Position numbers and translations under genes: made by a program
In this document: piece after piece, positions 11,101-14,358 of the stretch
Layout: each line of letters opens with the position of its first letter
Numbering within the stretch: position 1 is the stretch's first letter
Notes under the pieces: generated by a model
Databases searched by the model: none
Told to the model about the DNA's origin: nothing
The model's input: only the letters and a program-made list of their open reading frames with translations
From: Cruorifilaria tuberocauda
Lineage: Eukaryota > Nematoda > Chromadorea > Rhabditida > Onchocercidae
Assembly (NCBI GenBank): GCA_013365365.1
Contig: JABVXU010000944.1
Coordinates: 1-14,358 of the forward strand
Direction: 5' to 3'
DNA: 14,358 nt

Positions 11101-14100
11101 AGAAATTTTAAGAAATGCATTAAATGCATTTAAGTATTTCAGATTGTCATGCAACATCGCGGAATCGAGAAAATCCGAGGTTGTCAAAAAAATTATATTG
11201 TCGCAGTGGGAATTATTCCAGAATTTTGTAAAAATGTTTGTTTTTATTAATATTTTTAAATTCAAATAAAACAAATCTTTCTTTAATGAAAAAATTTGCA
11301 AGTGGAAATATTCAAAAATTAGCAATTTTTTATACTTGTAAGTTAGACAAGAATAATAATATACTTTTATATTGTGTTTAAAAGTACAATTTGAACTTTT
11401 GGGCTTGATATTTATCGAATTCGCAAGTTAGAGAGCTCGATATTCATCGAATTCGCAAGTTAGAAAAGAATAATATTATGTTTAAATTGTATTTAAAAGT
11501 GATATTTTGAAATTTATGCGAATTTATCGCAATATAACATCATTCTTTGTCTAATTCGCAAACTTTAAAAAATGCAGAATGATCAAATGACATTTGACCT
11601 TGATATTTATCGAATTGGCAAGTTAGAGAAGAATAATATTACGCTTAAATTGTATTTAAAAGTGATATTTTGAAGTTTAAGCATGTGAATTTATTGCAAT
11701 CTGTAGTTCGCAAATTAGAGAAAAATAATTTTAATTATTTTAAAAAGAATTAAAAATGCAGAAAATGGTCAATTGACATTTGACCTTCACAAGAGAATTT
11801 ACATTTACAGTATTTTAGAATATTGTAAAATATAATTTAAATTATTTTGAAATAAATAAAGGTTCATGATACGCCTTCAACAATTGGTGATTTACTTGCC
11901 GAACTTACACAATTCGCCTTGGACATTTCGGCATTTGCTGCTGATCATGGAATTTCCTTGAATATCGGTAAGCAATCTTAATTAATTTCGAATATAAATT
12001 ATGCAACTTATCATTGATAACAAATATTTTGATTAAATGTTATGCTGTATATTGAAATATATGTAAAATTCAAAATTAATTTTTTGTTTCATATCAAAAA
12101 TATTTTCAAAAATTTTATAATTCTAATAATAACTTTGCATATTGAAATATTATCAGTAGTAGAGATAAGTTTTAGAGAGAATGCTGAAATATTATCAGTA
12201 GTATAGAATAGTGATAACAGTGAGCATAGTGATAATAATCATTTTACATATTGAAATATTATCAGTAGCAGAGATAAGTTTTAGAGAGAATGCTGAAATA
12301 TTATCAGTAGTATAGAATAGTGATAACAGTGAGCATAGTGATAATATTTCAATAATATTTCAACTTTCTCTCTATATCTCATTTGTACTTTTAGAAAATT
12401 AACGGAAATTATGAGGTGGAAGTTGTATTTTTCAAAAGTTAAAGGAAATCATGAGATAGAAGCTGATAAGGATCATTTAGATATCAATGGAATAATTGTA
12501 TAAATCAAATTTTGATGATCGAAAAGTGCTGATAAAAAAAATGGGATTGATAAATTGATGATAAAATTTATCATAAAAAGATTTTACATAAGAGAAAAAG
12601 GGCAAGAGAGTATTTTATAGTATAATAACTTTAACAGTAATAACTAAAATTAATATTAAATCTTGTTATCAGCTTGATAAGCTTGACATTAAATCTCATA
12701 GCAATGAAAAAAAAAGAGAAATTGTTATTATTATGATAATTGAATTTAAATTTTAATAATGAAAAGATTATCACAACTAATTTATTTAGCATAAATATTA
12801 ATTATTATATCATGAAAATAATTTTATCAAAAATTTCAATATAAGCTAAAATTTTAAAAGATATAATTTGGAAAGCTTATTTCTTTTAATTATTGAAATT
12901 TTTGTTAAACGAAAGAATTAAAAGGTAAAATCTTATGGCATATACTTAAGATATCGATTAAAAATATCGATTTTTTTAATTATTATTAATAAATATAAAT
13001 ATTTGACAAATAAAAGAATGCAAAGGTAAAATTTAATGGAATATACTTAAGGTATCGATTTAAAGTATCGATTTTTTTTAATTAATATTAATAAATATAA
13101 ATTTTTGACAAATAAAAAAACGTGAAGGTAAAATTTGATGAAATATACTTAAGGTATCGATTTTTTTTAATTATTATTAATAATTATAAATTTTTACAAA
13201 TAAAAAAATGTGAAGGTAAAATTTGATGGAATATACTTCTTAAGGTATCGATTATTGTTTTCTTAATTACTAATTAAAGGTAAAAAAGGTAAAAATGTGA
13301 ATTAAAGTTAATTTAAATTTAAGGTATCGATTGTGGATCAGTTTTATCAACAGTTGTTAATAGCCAAAAGCCAACGTATGAACTGTTTGGTATGCCATGT
13401 TTGGGTGCTCGTACATTAATGCATCATGCTAATTGCTATGGTATCATGGTATCCGAGGAGATCTATCTAGCCTTAAGGCCAAGAAATTTCAATTTTGATT
13501 CAAGACCAATCAAAATTACCAAAACACTTAATGCATATGTATTCGAGGATAATTATCCGGATACCAGTTATCAGGCTGATGAAACAGATATCAATTCATC
13601 ATCTATAGCACCGGAACAGAATTCAGTATCACAGAATCCTTTAGAGGTTATTTTAAGTTATCTTTTTACTCTTACTTATCATAGAGTCCGTTAAAAGTTA
13701 CTTTAAATTATCACTGAAGTTTTATTTATCACAGAATCTGTTTGAGACTATTTTAAGTTATCTAATTACTCTTATTTATCAGAGATTCAGAAATGGAATA
13801 GATGGGTTAGAGGCTTAGATTATCTTTTTGAACTTAAATTAGAGGTTAGAGGCTTAAACTTAAATTATCTTTTTACTCTTATTTCTCACAAAATAGATTA
13901 AAGGTTACTTTAAATTATTTATCTTTGTTTCCTTATTTATTACAGAATCCGTTCGAGATTATTTGAAATTATCTTTTTACTGCTTTTAATTTTATTTTTT
14001 TATTTAATTCTATTTTTTGATTGAAATTAAATTCAATGTTATAAAAATGTATTGCAGTGATATTCTTTATTTAATTTTAATTTTAATTCTATTTTTTGAT

Positions 14101-14358
14101 TGAAATTAAATTCAATGTTATAAATACGTATTGCTCAACTTAACAATAATAATAATAATATTATTATTTTATTACTTTAACATAACTTTTATTTTCAGGT
14201 GTTTGCTTCGTTGAATTCATCATTCTCATCTGAAGTATATTCAATAGATGTTGGTATTGAAACAGATTCAGAAATGGAATGGATTACACCGGAAATGTTA
14301 TTATATGAAAAGAATGCTCAACTTAATAATAATAATAATAGCAATAATAATAATAATA
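2076..14358 (+). CDS. Divergent transmembrane class III adenylyl cyclase, partial (15 exons, both ends missing)
   Basis: The exons are 2076-2197, 2344-2502, 3625-3891, 4588-4705, 5141-5238, 5410-5494, 6107-6202, 7047-7267, 9269-9386, 9824-9976, 10378-10449, 11143-11235, 11862-11967, 13324-13646 and 14199-14358. All joins preserve frame and give about 730 residues. Residues 1-115 are the later half of C1a, 116-225 a C1b linker, and 231-412 six membrane segments. Residues 413-445 form a signalling helix, 446-643 are C2a, and the rest is a low-complexity tail. Family members convert ATP to cAMP at the C1/C2 interface in the plasma membrane, under G-protein control. Recognisable family signatures include the C1 motif 'FGLTKWHYD', the outer-loop pattern Cys-x9-Cys before 'AFWMLATSVFIRFP', the helix ending 'MLQNALPLHIAQNF', and 'GIEKIRG' and 'NSQKPTYELFG' in C2. 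Several C2 active-site residues are replaced. The N-terminal half lies upstream and no stop codon is reached. I cannot assign it to a particular cyclase paralogue. Confidence 0.88.
2198..2343 (+). other. Intron 1
   Basis: 146 bases, GTTAAT to TTTTTTTTTTCCAG. CATTTTAGGATTTCTTAATT at 2220 also occurs at 1920, on the other side of exon 1 and exactly 300 bases away. Exon 1 is therefore flanked by a direct repeat of about 25 bases. Confidence 0.75.
2344..2502 (+). CDS. Exon 2: C1a core, 'GIECGAVSCGIFGLTKWHYD'
   Basis: Enters in phase 2 (AG+A gives Arg) after TTTTCCAG and leaves in phase 2 at AG|GTATAT. It encodes 52 residues. 'LRCGIECGAVSCGIFGLTKW' is a clear match to the cyclase pattern VRVGIHSGxVxxGVLGLRKW, the most diagnostic stretch of the C1 domain. 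The usual WSNDVTLANHME that follows is here 'IGYPIDEAINIE', so conservation falls off sharply after 'KWHYD'. The alternative donor CTT|GTAAGG in exon 1 would put a TGA in frame here, which fixes the junction. Confidence 0.88.
2503..3280 (+). repeat. Intron 2 tandem array of ~140-bp units anchored at the donor
   Basis: GGAAAATTAGAAAT (or a close variant) occurs at 2521, 2658, 2944, 3101 and 3234, spaced 137, 286 (two units), 157 and 133. Each is preceded by TATTCTTC-like sequence; the first unit begins at the real donor, GTATATTCTTC at 2503. Shared internal pieces are TTTGATCAAATCT, TACGTGGAATTCGTTTGAT and TTATTAGTATTCTTCATTT. The rest of intron 2 (3281-3624) is A/T-rich, with short repeats of ATATAATCA. 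Confidence 0.75.
2691..2757 (+). repeat. (AAAT)n microsatellite
   Basis: About 16 AAAT units with two interspersed AAGT units, inside a copy of the intron 2 array. Confidence 0.95.
3625..3891 (+). CDS. Exon 3: end of C1a and C1b linker
   Basis: The acceptor is TTTTAG. AG from exon 2 plus C gives Ser94, then 'GIYVAEMARRQAECNF' follows, matching the last C1a strand and helix (usually GRVHISxATL). About 70 further residues ('QLWRITNDQHYYGASS' onward) form a cytosolic C1b linker ending 'GGRRKK'. The exon ends in phase 2 at AAAAA|GTTTGA. The A-rich donor is weak. Open frame continues upstream and downstream of the exon, but those extensions have no family similarity and are intron. Two decayed copies of the last 47 bases lie in the following intron. 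Confidence 0.82.
3845..4390 (+). repeat. ~140-bp tandem array including the end of exon 3
   Basis: GATACA at 3845 (exon), 4113 and 4252 starts three copies of a segment containing AATGCTACAATGGGTGGACG in the exon. In both intron copies this reads AATNCTACAATAATTTAGAC. A common tail TAATTAAGATTGAAATTA (AATTAAGATT) begins near 3929, 4051, 4191 and 4337. In the copies the donor AAAAAGTTTGA has become AAAAAATTTGA, so GT is lost, and an in-frame TAG is present. Confidence 0.9.
3892..4587 (+). other. Intron 3
   Basis: 696 bases. The first two-thirds is a tandem array derived from the end of exon 3 plus its donor (see repeat entry). The remainder (about 4390-4587) has no repeat of that kind but several ACTGATA motifs. 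The minus-strand reading at 4391-4627 has no support. Confidence 0.8.
4455..5100 (+). promoter_or_regulatory. Cluster of ACTGATAA (GATA-type) motifs
   Basis: ACTGATAA occurs at 4455, 4606, 4628, 4731 and 5091, with near matches at 4464 and 4643. Three of the seven are inside exon 4. In nematodes this extended form is known as an intestinal GATA-factor site. Short A/T-rich motifs arise easily in this sequence, so function is only a possibility. Confidence 0.3.
4588..4705 (+). CDS. Exon 4: charged C1b linker leading to the membrane
   Basis: ATTGCAG acceptor; one base completes Lys183, then 39 codons to GCG|GTTAGT in phase 0. The end, 'DRSVMRNLFLCFRNQQMEKA', matches the region just before membrane segment 7 in adenylyl cyclases, usually a polar run followed by 'L.L.F....ME..Y'. 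The first 20 residues are very polar and are built partly from ACTGATA repeats also seen in the flanking introns. An alternative acceptor nearer the conserved part (AAAG at 4634-4637) gives a stop in the required phase, so the longer exon is preferred. Confidence 0.78.
4706..5140 (+). other. Intron 4
   Basis: 435 bases, GTTAGT to ATTTCAG, mostly A/T-rich with several TGATAAG motifs. A 24-base stretch at 5036-5059 resembles part of exon 5 (5210-5233) with 3 or 4 differences and is preceded by TTTTAG. Confidence 0.75.
5141..5238 (+). CDS. Exon 5: membrane segment 7
   Basis: ATTTCAG acceptor in phase 0, leaving in phase 2 at CCAAG|GTTAGT. It encodes 'YQVQFDQWFVPAL' followed by a hydrophobic run of about 23 residues (231-253) ending 'VLVLPR'. 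This is the first membrane helix of the second six-helix cassette. A pentanucleotide microsatellite starts only a few bases after the donor. Confidence 0.85.
5239..5409 (+). other. Intron 5
   Basis: 171 bases, GTTAGT to TTATTTCAG, mostly microsatellite. Confidence 0.85.
5246..5361 (+). repeat. (TGATA)n microsatellite in intron 5
   Basis: About 20 units of TGATA/ATGAT with a few one- or two-base interruptions, starting about seven bases after the exon 5 donor. Confidence 0.95.
5410..5494 (+). CDS. Exon 6: membrane segment 8
   Basis: TTATTTCAG acceptor; one base completes Arg255, then 28 codons to CAG|GTATGT, a good donor. 'ISTLIMIIISLAIIFMILL' (257-275) is an uninterrupted hydrophobic helix followed by 'TLYANFFQ'. 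Phase 0 at the end matches exon 7. Confidence 0.86.
5495..6106 (+). other. Intron 6
   Basis: 612 bases. It contains T- and G-runs near 5735-5795 (TTTTTTTTT, then GGGGGG), a short TA run near 5890-5915, and two copies of ATAACTTAATTATA about 48 bases apart (5874 and 5922). No coding or RNA signal is seen. Confidence 0.7.
6107..6202 (+). CDS. Exon 7: membrane segment 9
   Basis: TTTTCAG acceptor, 32 codons, phase 0 at both ends. A short polar loop 'NFCQFITRTS' precedes the hydrophobic run 'IGHTIIILLIISLLFICGIV' (294-313). The donor is ACG|GTTTGT. Open frame continues to about 6277 without family similarity, and that part is intron. Confidence 0.83.
6238..6333. repeat. Perfect 20-bp inverted repeat (hairpin) in intron 7
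   Basis: AAAGTTTTACATTTTAATTT at 6242-6261 is exactly complementary to 6310-6329, with a 48-base loop. The stem extends outward by a G-T pair and three A-T pairs, to 24 positions. The loop contains the palindrome ATCTTAAGAT. Confidence 0.85.
6402..7046 (+). repeat. ~200-bp tandem array ending at the exon 8 acceptor
   Basis: AGTTCA preceded by AATA occurs at 6631, 6834 and 7034 (spacing 203 and 200). The third copy is the real acceptor AGTTCAATTTCAG. The second reads AGTTCATTTCTAG, a decoy acceptor; the first has lost AG. Shared pieces include GCCATTACAAAT, TTCAATAATGATATAA and GATTAAAGTTTAATAAGTTC. A partial fourth copy begins at 6402 with TTTCAG and is followed by an ATAAGTTATAAGTT run. Confidence 0.85.
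7047..7267 (+). CDS. Exon 8: outer loop and membrane segments 10-11
   Basis: ATTTCAG acceptor in phase 0, leaving in phase 2 at AC|GTAAGC. The first 25 residues form an outer loop with three Cys and a possible N-glycosylation site, NLT at 323-325. Then comes 'CAFWMLATSVFIRFP', closely resembling the family pattern C..LAMLA.SVFLR. A long hydrophobic region (about 340-375) makes two helices. The different-frame reading starting at 7088 is a shadow of this exon. C-terminal 'MLYVNYAKFV' leads to segment 12. Confidence 0.88.
7270..7495 (+). repeat. Alternating 48/44-bp tandem array at start of intron 8
   Basis: TTTACTTTG (one variant TTTGCTTTG) starts at 7281, 7329, 7373 and 7421, and a shortened fifth unit has TTTACTTC at 7465: spacing 48, 44, 48, 44, suggesting a 92-bp dimer. 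Units share CAGGCAGCATTACTTTTC and TTTTTATCAGT. The long open reading through it is in the wrong frame for exon 8. Confidence 0.9.
7634..7685. repeat. 16-bp hairpin in intron 8
   Basis: ACTGGTTCAAGTTTTG (7634-7649) pairs with CAAAACTTGAAACAGT (7670-7685) with one mismatch and a 20-base loop. Confidence 0.75.
8497..8595 (+). repeat. TACTGTA cluster
   Basis: About six copies of TACTGTA followed by ATT, GCT or ATAA in 100 bases, with GCTAGC-like spacers at the start. Confidence 0.7.
9269..9386 (+). CDS. Exon 9: membrane segment 12 and start of signalling helix
   Basis: CTTACAG acceptor; G completes Thr389, then 39 codons to AAG|GTAAGA in phase 0. 'LLSGLFMLSLLIFLHF' (397-412) is the last membrane helix, followed by basic 'RRNEQILRVEFMSKLK', matching the R..E...RLDFLWK segment that starts the helical stalk of C2. 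Joining to exon 10 gives exactly the 31-residue spacing expected between this point and the LLxNxLP motif. Confidence 0.87.
9387..9823 (+). other. Intron 9
   Basis: 437 bases, GTAAGA to GATTCAG. It contains a 21-bp inverted repeat (9419-9501), a second strong GTAAGA-type donor-like site at 9481, a 51-codon open frame (9489-9644), and the perfect palindrome AATCAATATTGATT directly before the CAG acceptor (9807-9820). Confidence 0.75.
9419..9501. repeat. 21-bp inverted repeat in intron 9
   Basis: GATAATACATCATTTTCTTA at 9419-9438 (with C at 9439) is complementary to 9481-9501, with one mismatch in 21 and a 41-base loop containing TTAC repeats. Confidence 0.85.
9824..9976 (+). CDS. Exon 10: signalling helix and start of C2a
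   Basis: GATTCAG acceptor, 51 codons, phase 0 both ends. 'ELEETSNAERIELANQQML' is the coiled-coil stalk; 'QNALPLHIAQNF' matches the invariant (L)xNxLPxHVAxHF motif; 'HSVGIAHIA' matches the first C2 strand (VGVMFAS). The donor GCT|GTATGG is chosen because the family strand ends here; the frame stays open for 18 more codons to a TAG at 10030 without similarity. Retention of this intron would end the protein there. Confidence 0.86.
9977..10377 (+). other. Intron 10
   Basis: 401 bases, GTATGG to CCTGCAG. A/T-rich with AATGAAAGTTA repeated at 10243 and 10258. Nothing else is seen. Confidence 0.7.
10378..10449 (+). CDS. Exon 11: C2a helix
   Basis: CCTGCAG acceptor, 24 codons, donor CAG|GTAAAG. 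It encodes 'ILSDDGGGEAAVRNLKNLIC' and 'IFDQ', matching the C2 segment with an acidic/Gly loop followed by ECLR.LN..I.DFD. Phase 0 at both ends. Smallest exon of the set. Confidence 0.85.
10450..11142 (+). other. Intron 11
   Basis: 693 bases. From 10821 to the exon 12 acceptor it is a clean 96-bp array. The first part contains more decayed relatives (TTTTATTTTAATTC and ACTTTATTTTATTTT near 10550-10800). Confidence 0.8.
10821..11125 (+). repeat. Exact 96-bp tandem repeat in intron 11
   Basis: TAAGAAAT starts at 10821, 10917, 11013 and 11109, exactly 96 bases apart. Units share CCTTCATTTTATTTTAATTT and TAATTTTAAAATTATT. Three full copies and the start of a fourth, which ends about 20 bases before the exon 12 acceptor. 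Confidence 0.93.
11143..11235 (+). CDS. Exon 12: C2a adenine-recognition strand
   Basis: TATTTCAG acceptor, 31 codons. 'IVMQHRGIEKIRGCQKNYIV' aligns with the C2 segment ending EKIKTIGSTYMAA. The Lys that reads the adenine ring in classical cyclases (second Lys of EKIK) is Arg515, and IGS is CQK. The donor AAT|GTTTGT keeps phase 0. The stronger-looking TTTT|GTAAAA at 11228 would shift frame into a TGA in exon 13, so it is rejected. Confidence 0.82.
11236..11861 (+). other. Intron 12
   Basis: 626 bases, GTTTGT to AATAAAG. The middle is a repeat of ~163-185 bases (see repeat entry). The last 60 bases lack any T-rich acceptor tract. Confidence 0.7.
11404..11790 (+). repeat. Intron 12 repeats around ATCGAATTCGCAAGTTAGA
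   Basis: CTTGATATTTATCGAATTCG-type units start at 11404, 11436 (CTCGATATTC) and 11599; the last two continue into AGAATAATATTA and AAATTGTATTTAAAAGTGAT. A second component, GACATTTGACCTT, occurs at 11590 and 11778. The unit is about 163-185 bp. Confidence 0.8.
11862..11967 (+). CDS. Exon 13: C2a helix and start of the GINHG strand
   Basis: Starts after an unusual AAG acceptor (AATAAAG|GTTCAT), since CAG-type sites upstream all lead to stops in the needed frame. It encodes 'VHDTPSTIGDLLAELTQFAL' then 'DISAFAADHGISLNI'. This matches the C2 helix (L..FAL.M...I...) and the strand reading LRVGINHG, which continues in exon 14 after the phase-1 donor ATCG|GTAAGC. Confidence 0.82.
11968..13323 (+). 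other. Intron 13
   Basis: 1356 bases, GTAAGC to TTTAAG. It contains a near-identical 109-bp duplication (12138-12346), a middle part (12350-12890) with scattered TGATAA motifs and no visible gene, and a ~100-bp array (12905-13331) that carries the exon 14 acceptor. Confidence 0.8.
12138..12346 (+). repeat. 109-bp tandem duplication, nearly identical copies
   Basis: 12138-12237 and 12247-12346 differ at a single base (AGTAGTAGAG versus AGTAGCAGAG). Each copy contains an internal duplicate of GAAATATTATCAGTAGTA. The 3' end, GATAATATTTCA, is complementary to TGAAATATTATC in the units, so a 12-bp stem is possible. Confidence 0.93.
12905..13331 (+). repeat. ~100-bp array carrying the exon 14 acceptor
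   Basis: TTAAG followed by (G/A)TATCGAT occurs at 12946, 13047, 13149, 13240 and 13319 (spacing 101, 102, 91, 79); the last is the real acceptor with the first eight exon bases. The first four units share AAGGTAAAAT, ATGGAATATACTT, TTAATTATTATTAATAA and GACAAATAAAA. Confidence 0.92.
13324..13646 (+). CDS. Exon 14: C2a active-site region and C-terminal end of the cyclase fold
   Basis: AAG acceptor; G+GT completes Gly570, giving 'NIGIDCGSVLSTVV' across the junction, the equivalent of VGINHGPVVAGVIG. 'NSQKPTYELFGMPCLGARTL' replaces the canonical ARKPQYDIWGNTVNVASR. 'NCYGIMVSEEIYLAL' and 'RPIKITKTLNAYVFED' match the closing helix and strands, so the domain ends near residue 643. The last 30 residues are acidic and Ser-rich. 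Donor GAG|GTTATT, phase 0. The last 20 coding bases form the first unit of a 50-bp tandem array. Confidence 0.88.
13627..13985 (+). repeat. 50-bp array starting inside exon 14
   Basis: TATCACAGAATCC-like starts lie at 13627 (exon), 13677, 13727 and 13777, exactly 50 bases apart, with further diverged units near 13884 and 13938. The first unit contains the real donor TTTAGAG|GTTATTTTAAG. Unit two has AAAAGTTACTTT, unit three GAGACTATTTT (GT lost), and the unit at 13884 AAAGGTTACTTT, which still looks like a donor. Confidence 0.9.
13647..14198 (+). other. Intron 14
   Basis: 552 bases, GTTATT to TTTTCAG. A 50-bp array at the start is followed by a 79-bp duplication near 14007-14134 (ATTCTATTTTTTGATTGAAA and AAATTCAATGTTATAA in each) and an AAT run at 14145-14160. 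Confidence 0.8.
14199..14358 (+). CDS. Exon 15 (runs off the window): Ser/acidic/Asn tail
   Basis: TTTTCAG acceptor in phase 0. It encodes 'VFASLNSSFSSEVYSIDVGI', an acidic stretch 'ETDSEMEWITPEMLLYEKN', then a run of Asn broken by one Ser, written as AAT repeats. No stop appears before the edge. The Asn run is a translated trinucleotide repeat, and a cognate AAT run sits in the preceding intron. Confidence 0.75.
   Translation, partial: MFASLNSSFSSEVYSIDVGIETDSEMEWITPEMLLYEKNAQLNNNNNSNNNNN

Noticed and set aside
11050..11325. 91-codon minus-strand open frame
   Set aside because: Antisense of exon 12 and flanking repeats; exon 12 on the plus strand matches C2.
2076..14358. Pseudogene
   Set aside because: All 15 exons join in frame without stops or frameshifts and hydrophobic segments are intact, so substitutions in C2 look like divergence, not decay.

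Overview
The window is about four-fifths A+T by eye. It holds one plus-strand eukaryotic gene broken into many short exons. I read 15 coding exons from 2076 to the end of the window (14358), each bounded by GT and AG. Spliced in silico they keep a single open frame of about 730 codons, because every donor phase matches the next acceptor phase. The protein is the C-terminal part of a twelve-pass class III adenylyl cyclase. In order it has the second half of the C1a catalytic domain (exons 1-3), a C1b linker (exons 3-4), six membrane segments of the second cassette with a Cys/Asn-containing outer loop (exons 5-9), a signalling helix and the C2a domain (exons 9-14), and an acidic Ser/Asn-rich tail that runs off the edge (exons 14-15). 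The start of the gene, including the first metal-binding Asp motif of C1a, lies upstream, and the stop codon lies downstream. The short TTTCAG-type acceptors without long pyrimidine tracts, the A+T richness and the gene family suggest a nematode, perhaps a parasitic one with long introns. The species assignment is inference.

The cyclase is divergent. Ungapped comparison with the canonical C2 motif indicates that the residues normally contributed by C2 (adenine-reading Lys and Asp, transition-state Asn and Arg) are replaced. The C1 metal-binding Asp that falls inside the window is kept. It may be a weak or inactive cyclase, or it may need a partner.

The rest of the window is intron: about 2.1 kb upstream of the first exon and 14 introns of 73 bp to 2 kb. 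Most are filled with tandem repeats, and many arrays are anchored on a splice junction. Intron 3 holds two decayed copies of the end of exon 3. Intron 13 holds four copies of the sequence spanning the exon 14 acceptor. Intron 14 begins with an exact 50-bp-period array whose first unit is the exon 14 end plus donor. Introns 2, 7 and the upstream intron show the same with a donor or acceptor. This pattern of intron growth by duplication across splice sites, leaving decoy sites behind, is the most unusual feature of the window. There are also three perfect or near-perfect intronic hairpins and a cluster of ACTGATAA (GATA-factor type) motifs around exon 4.

I see no bacterial genes, tRNA, rRNA, CRISPR array, transposase or second protein gene.
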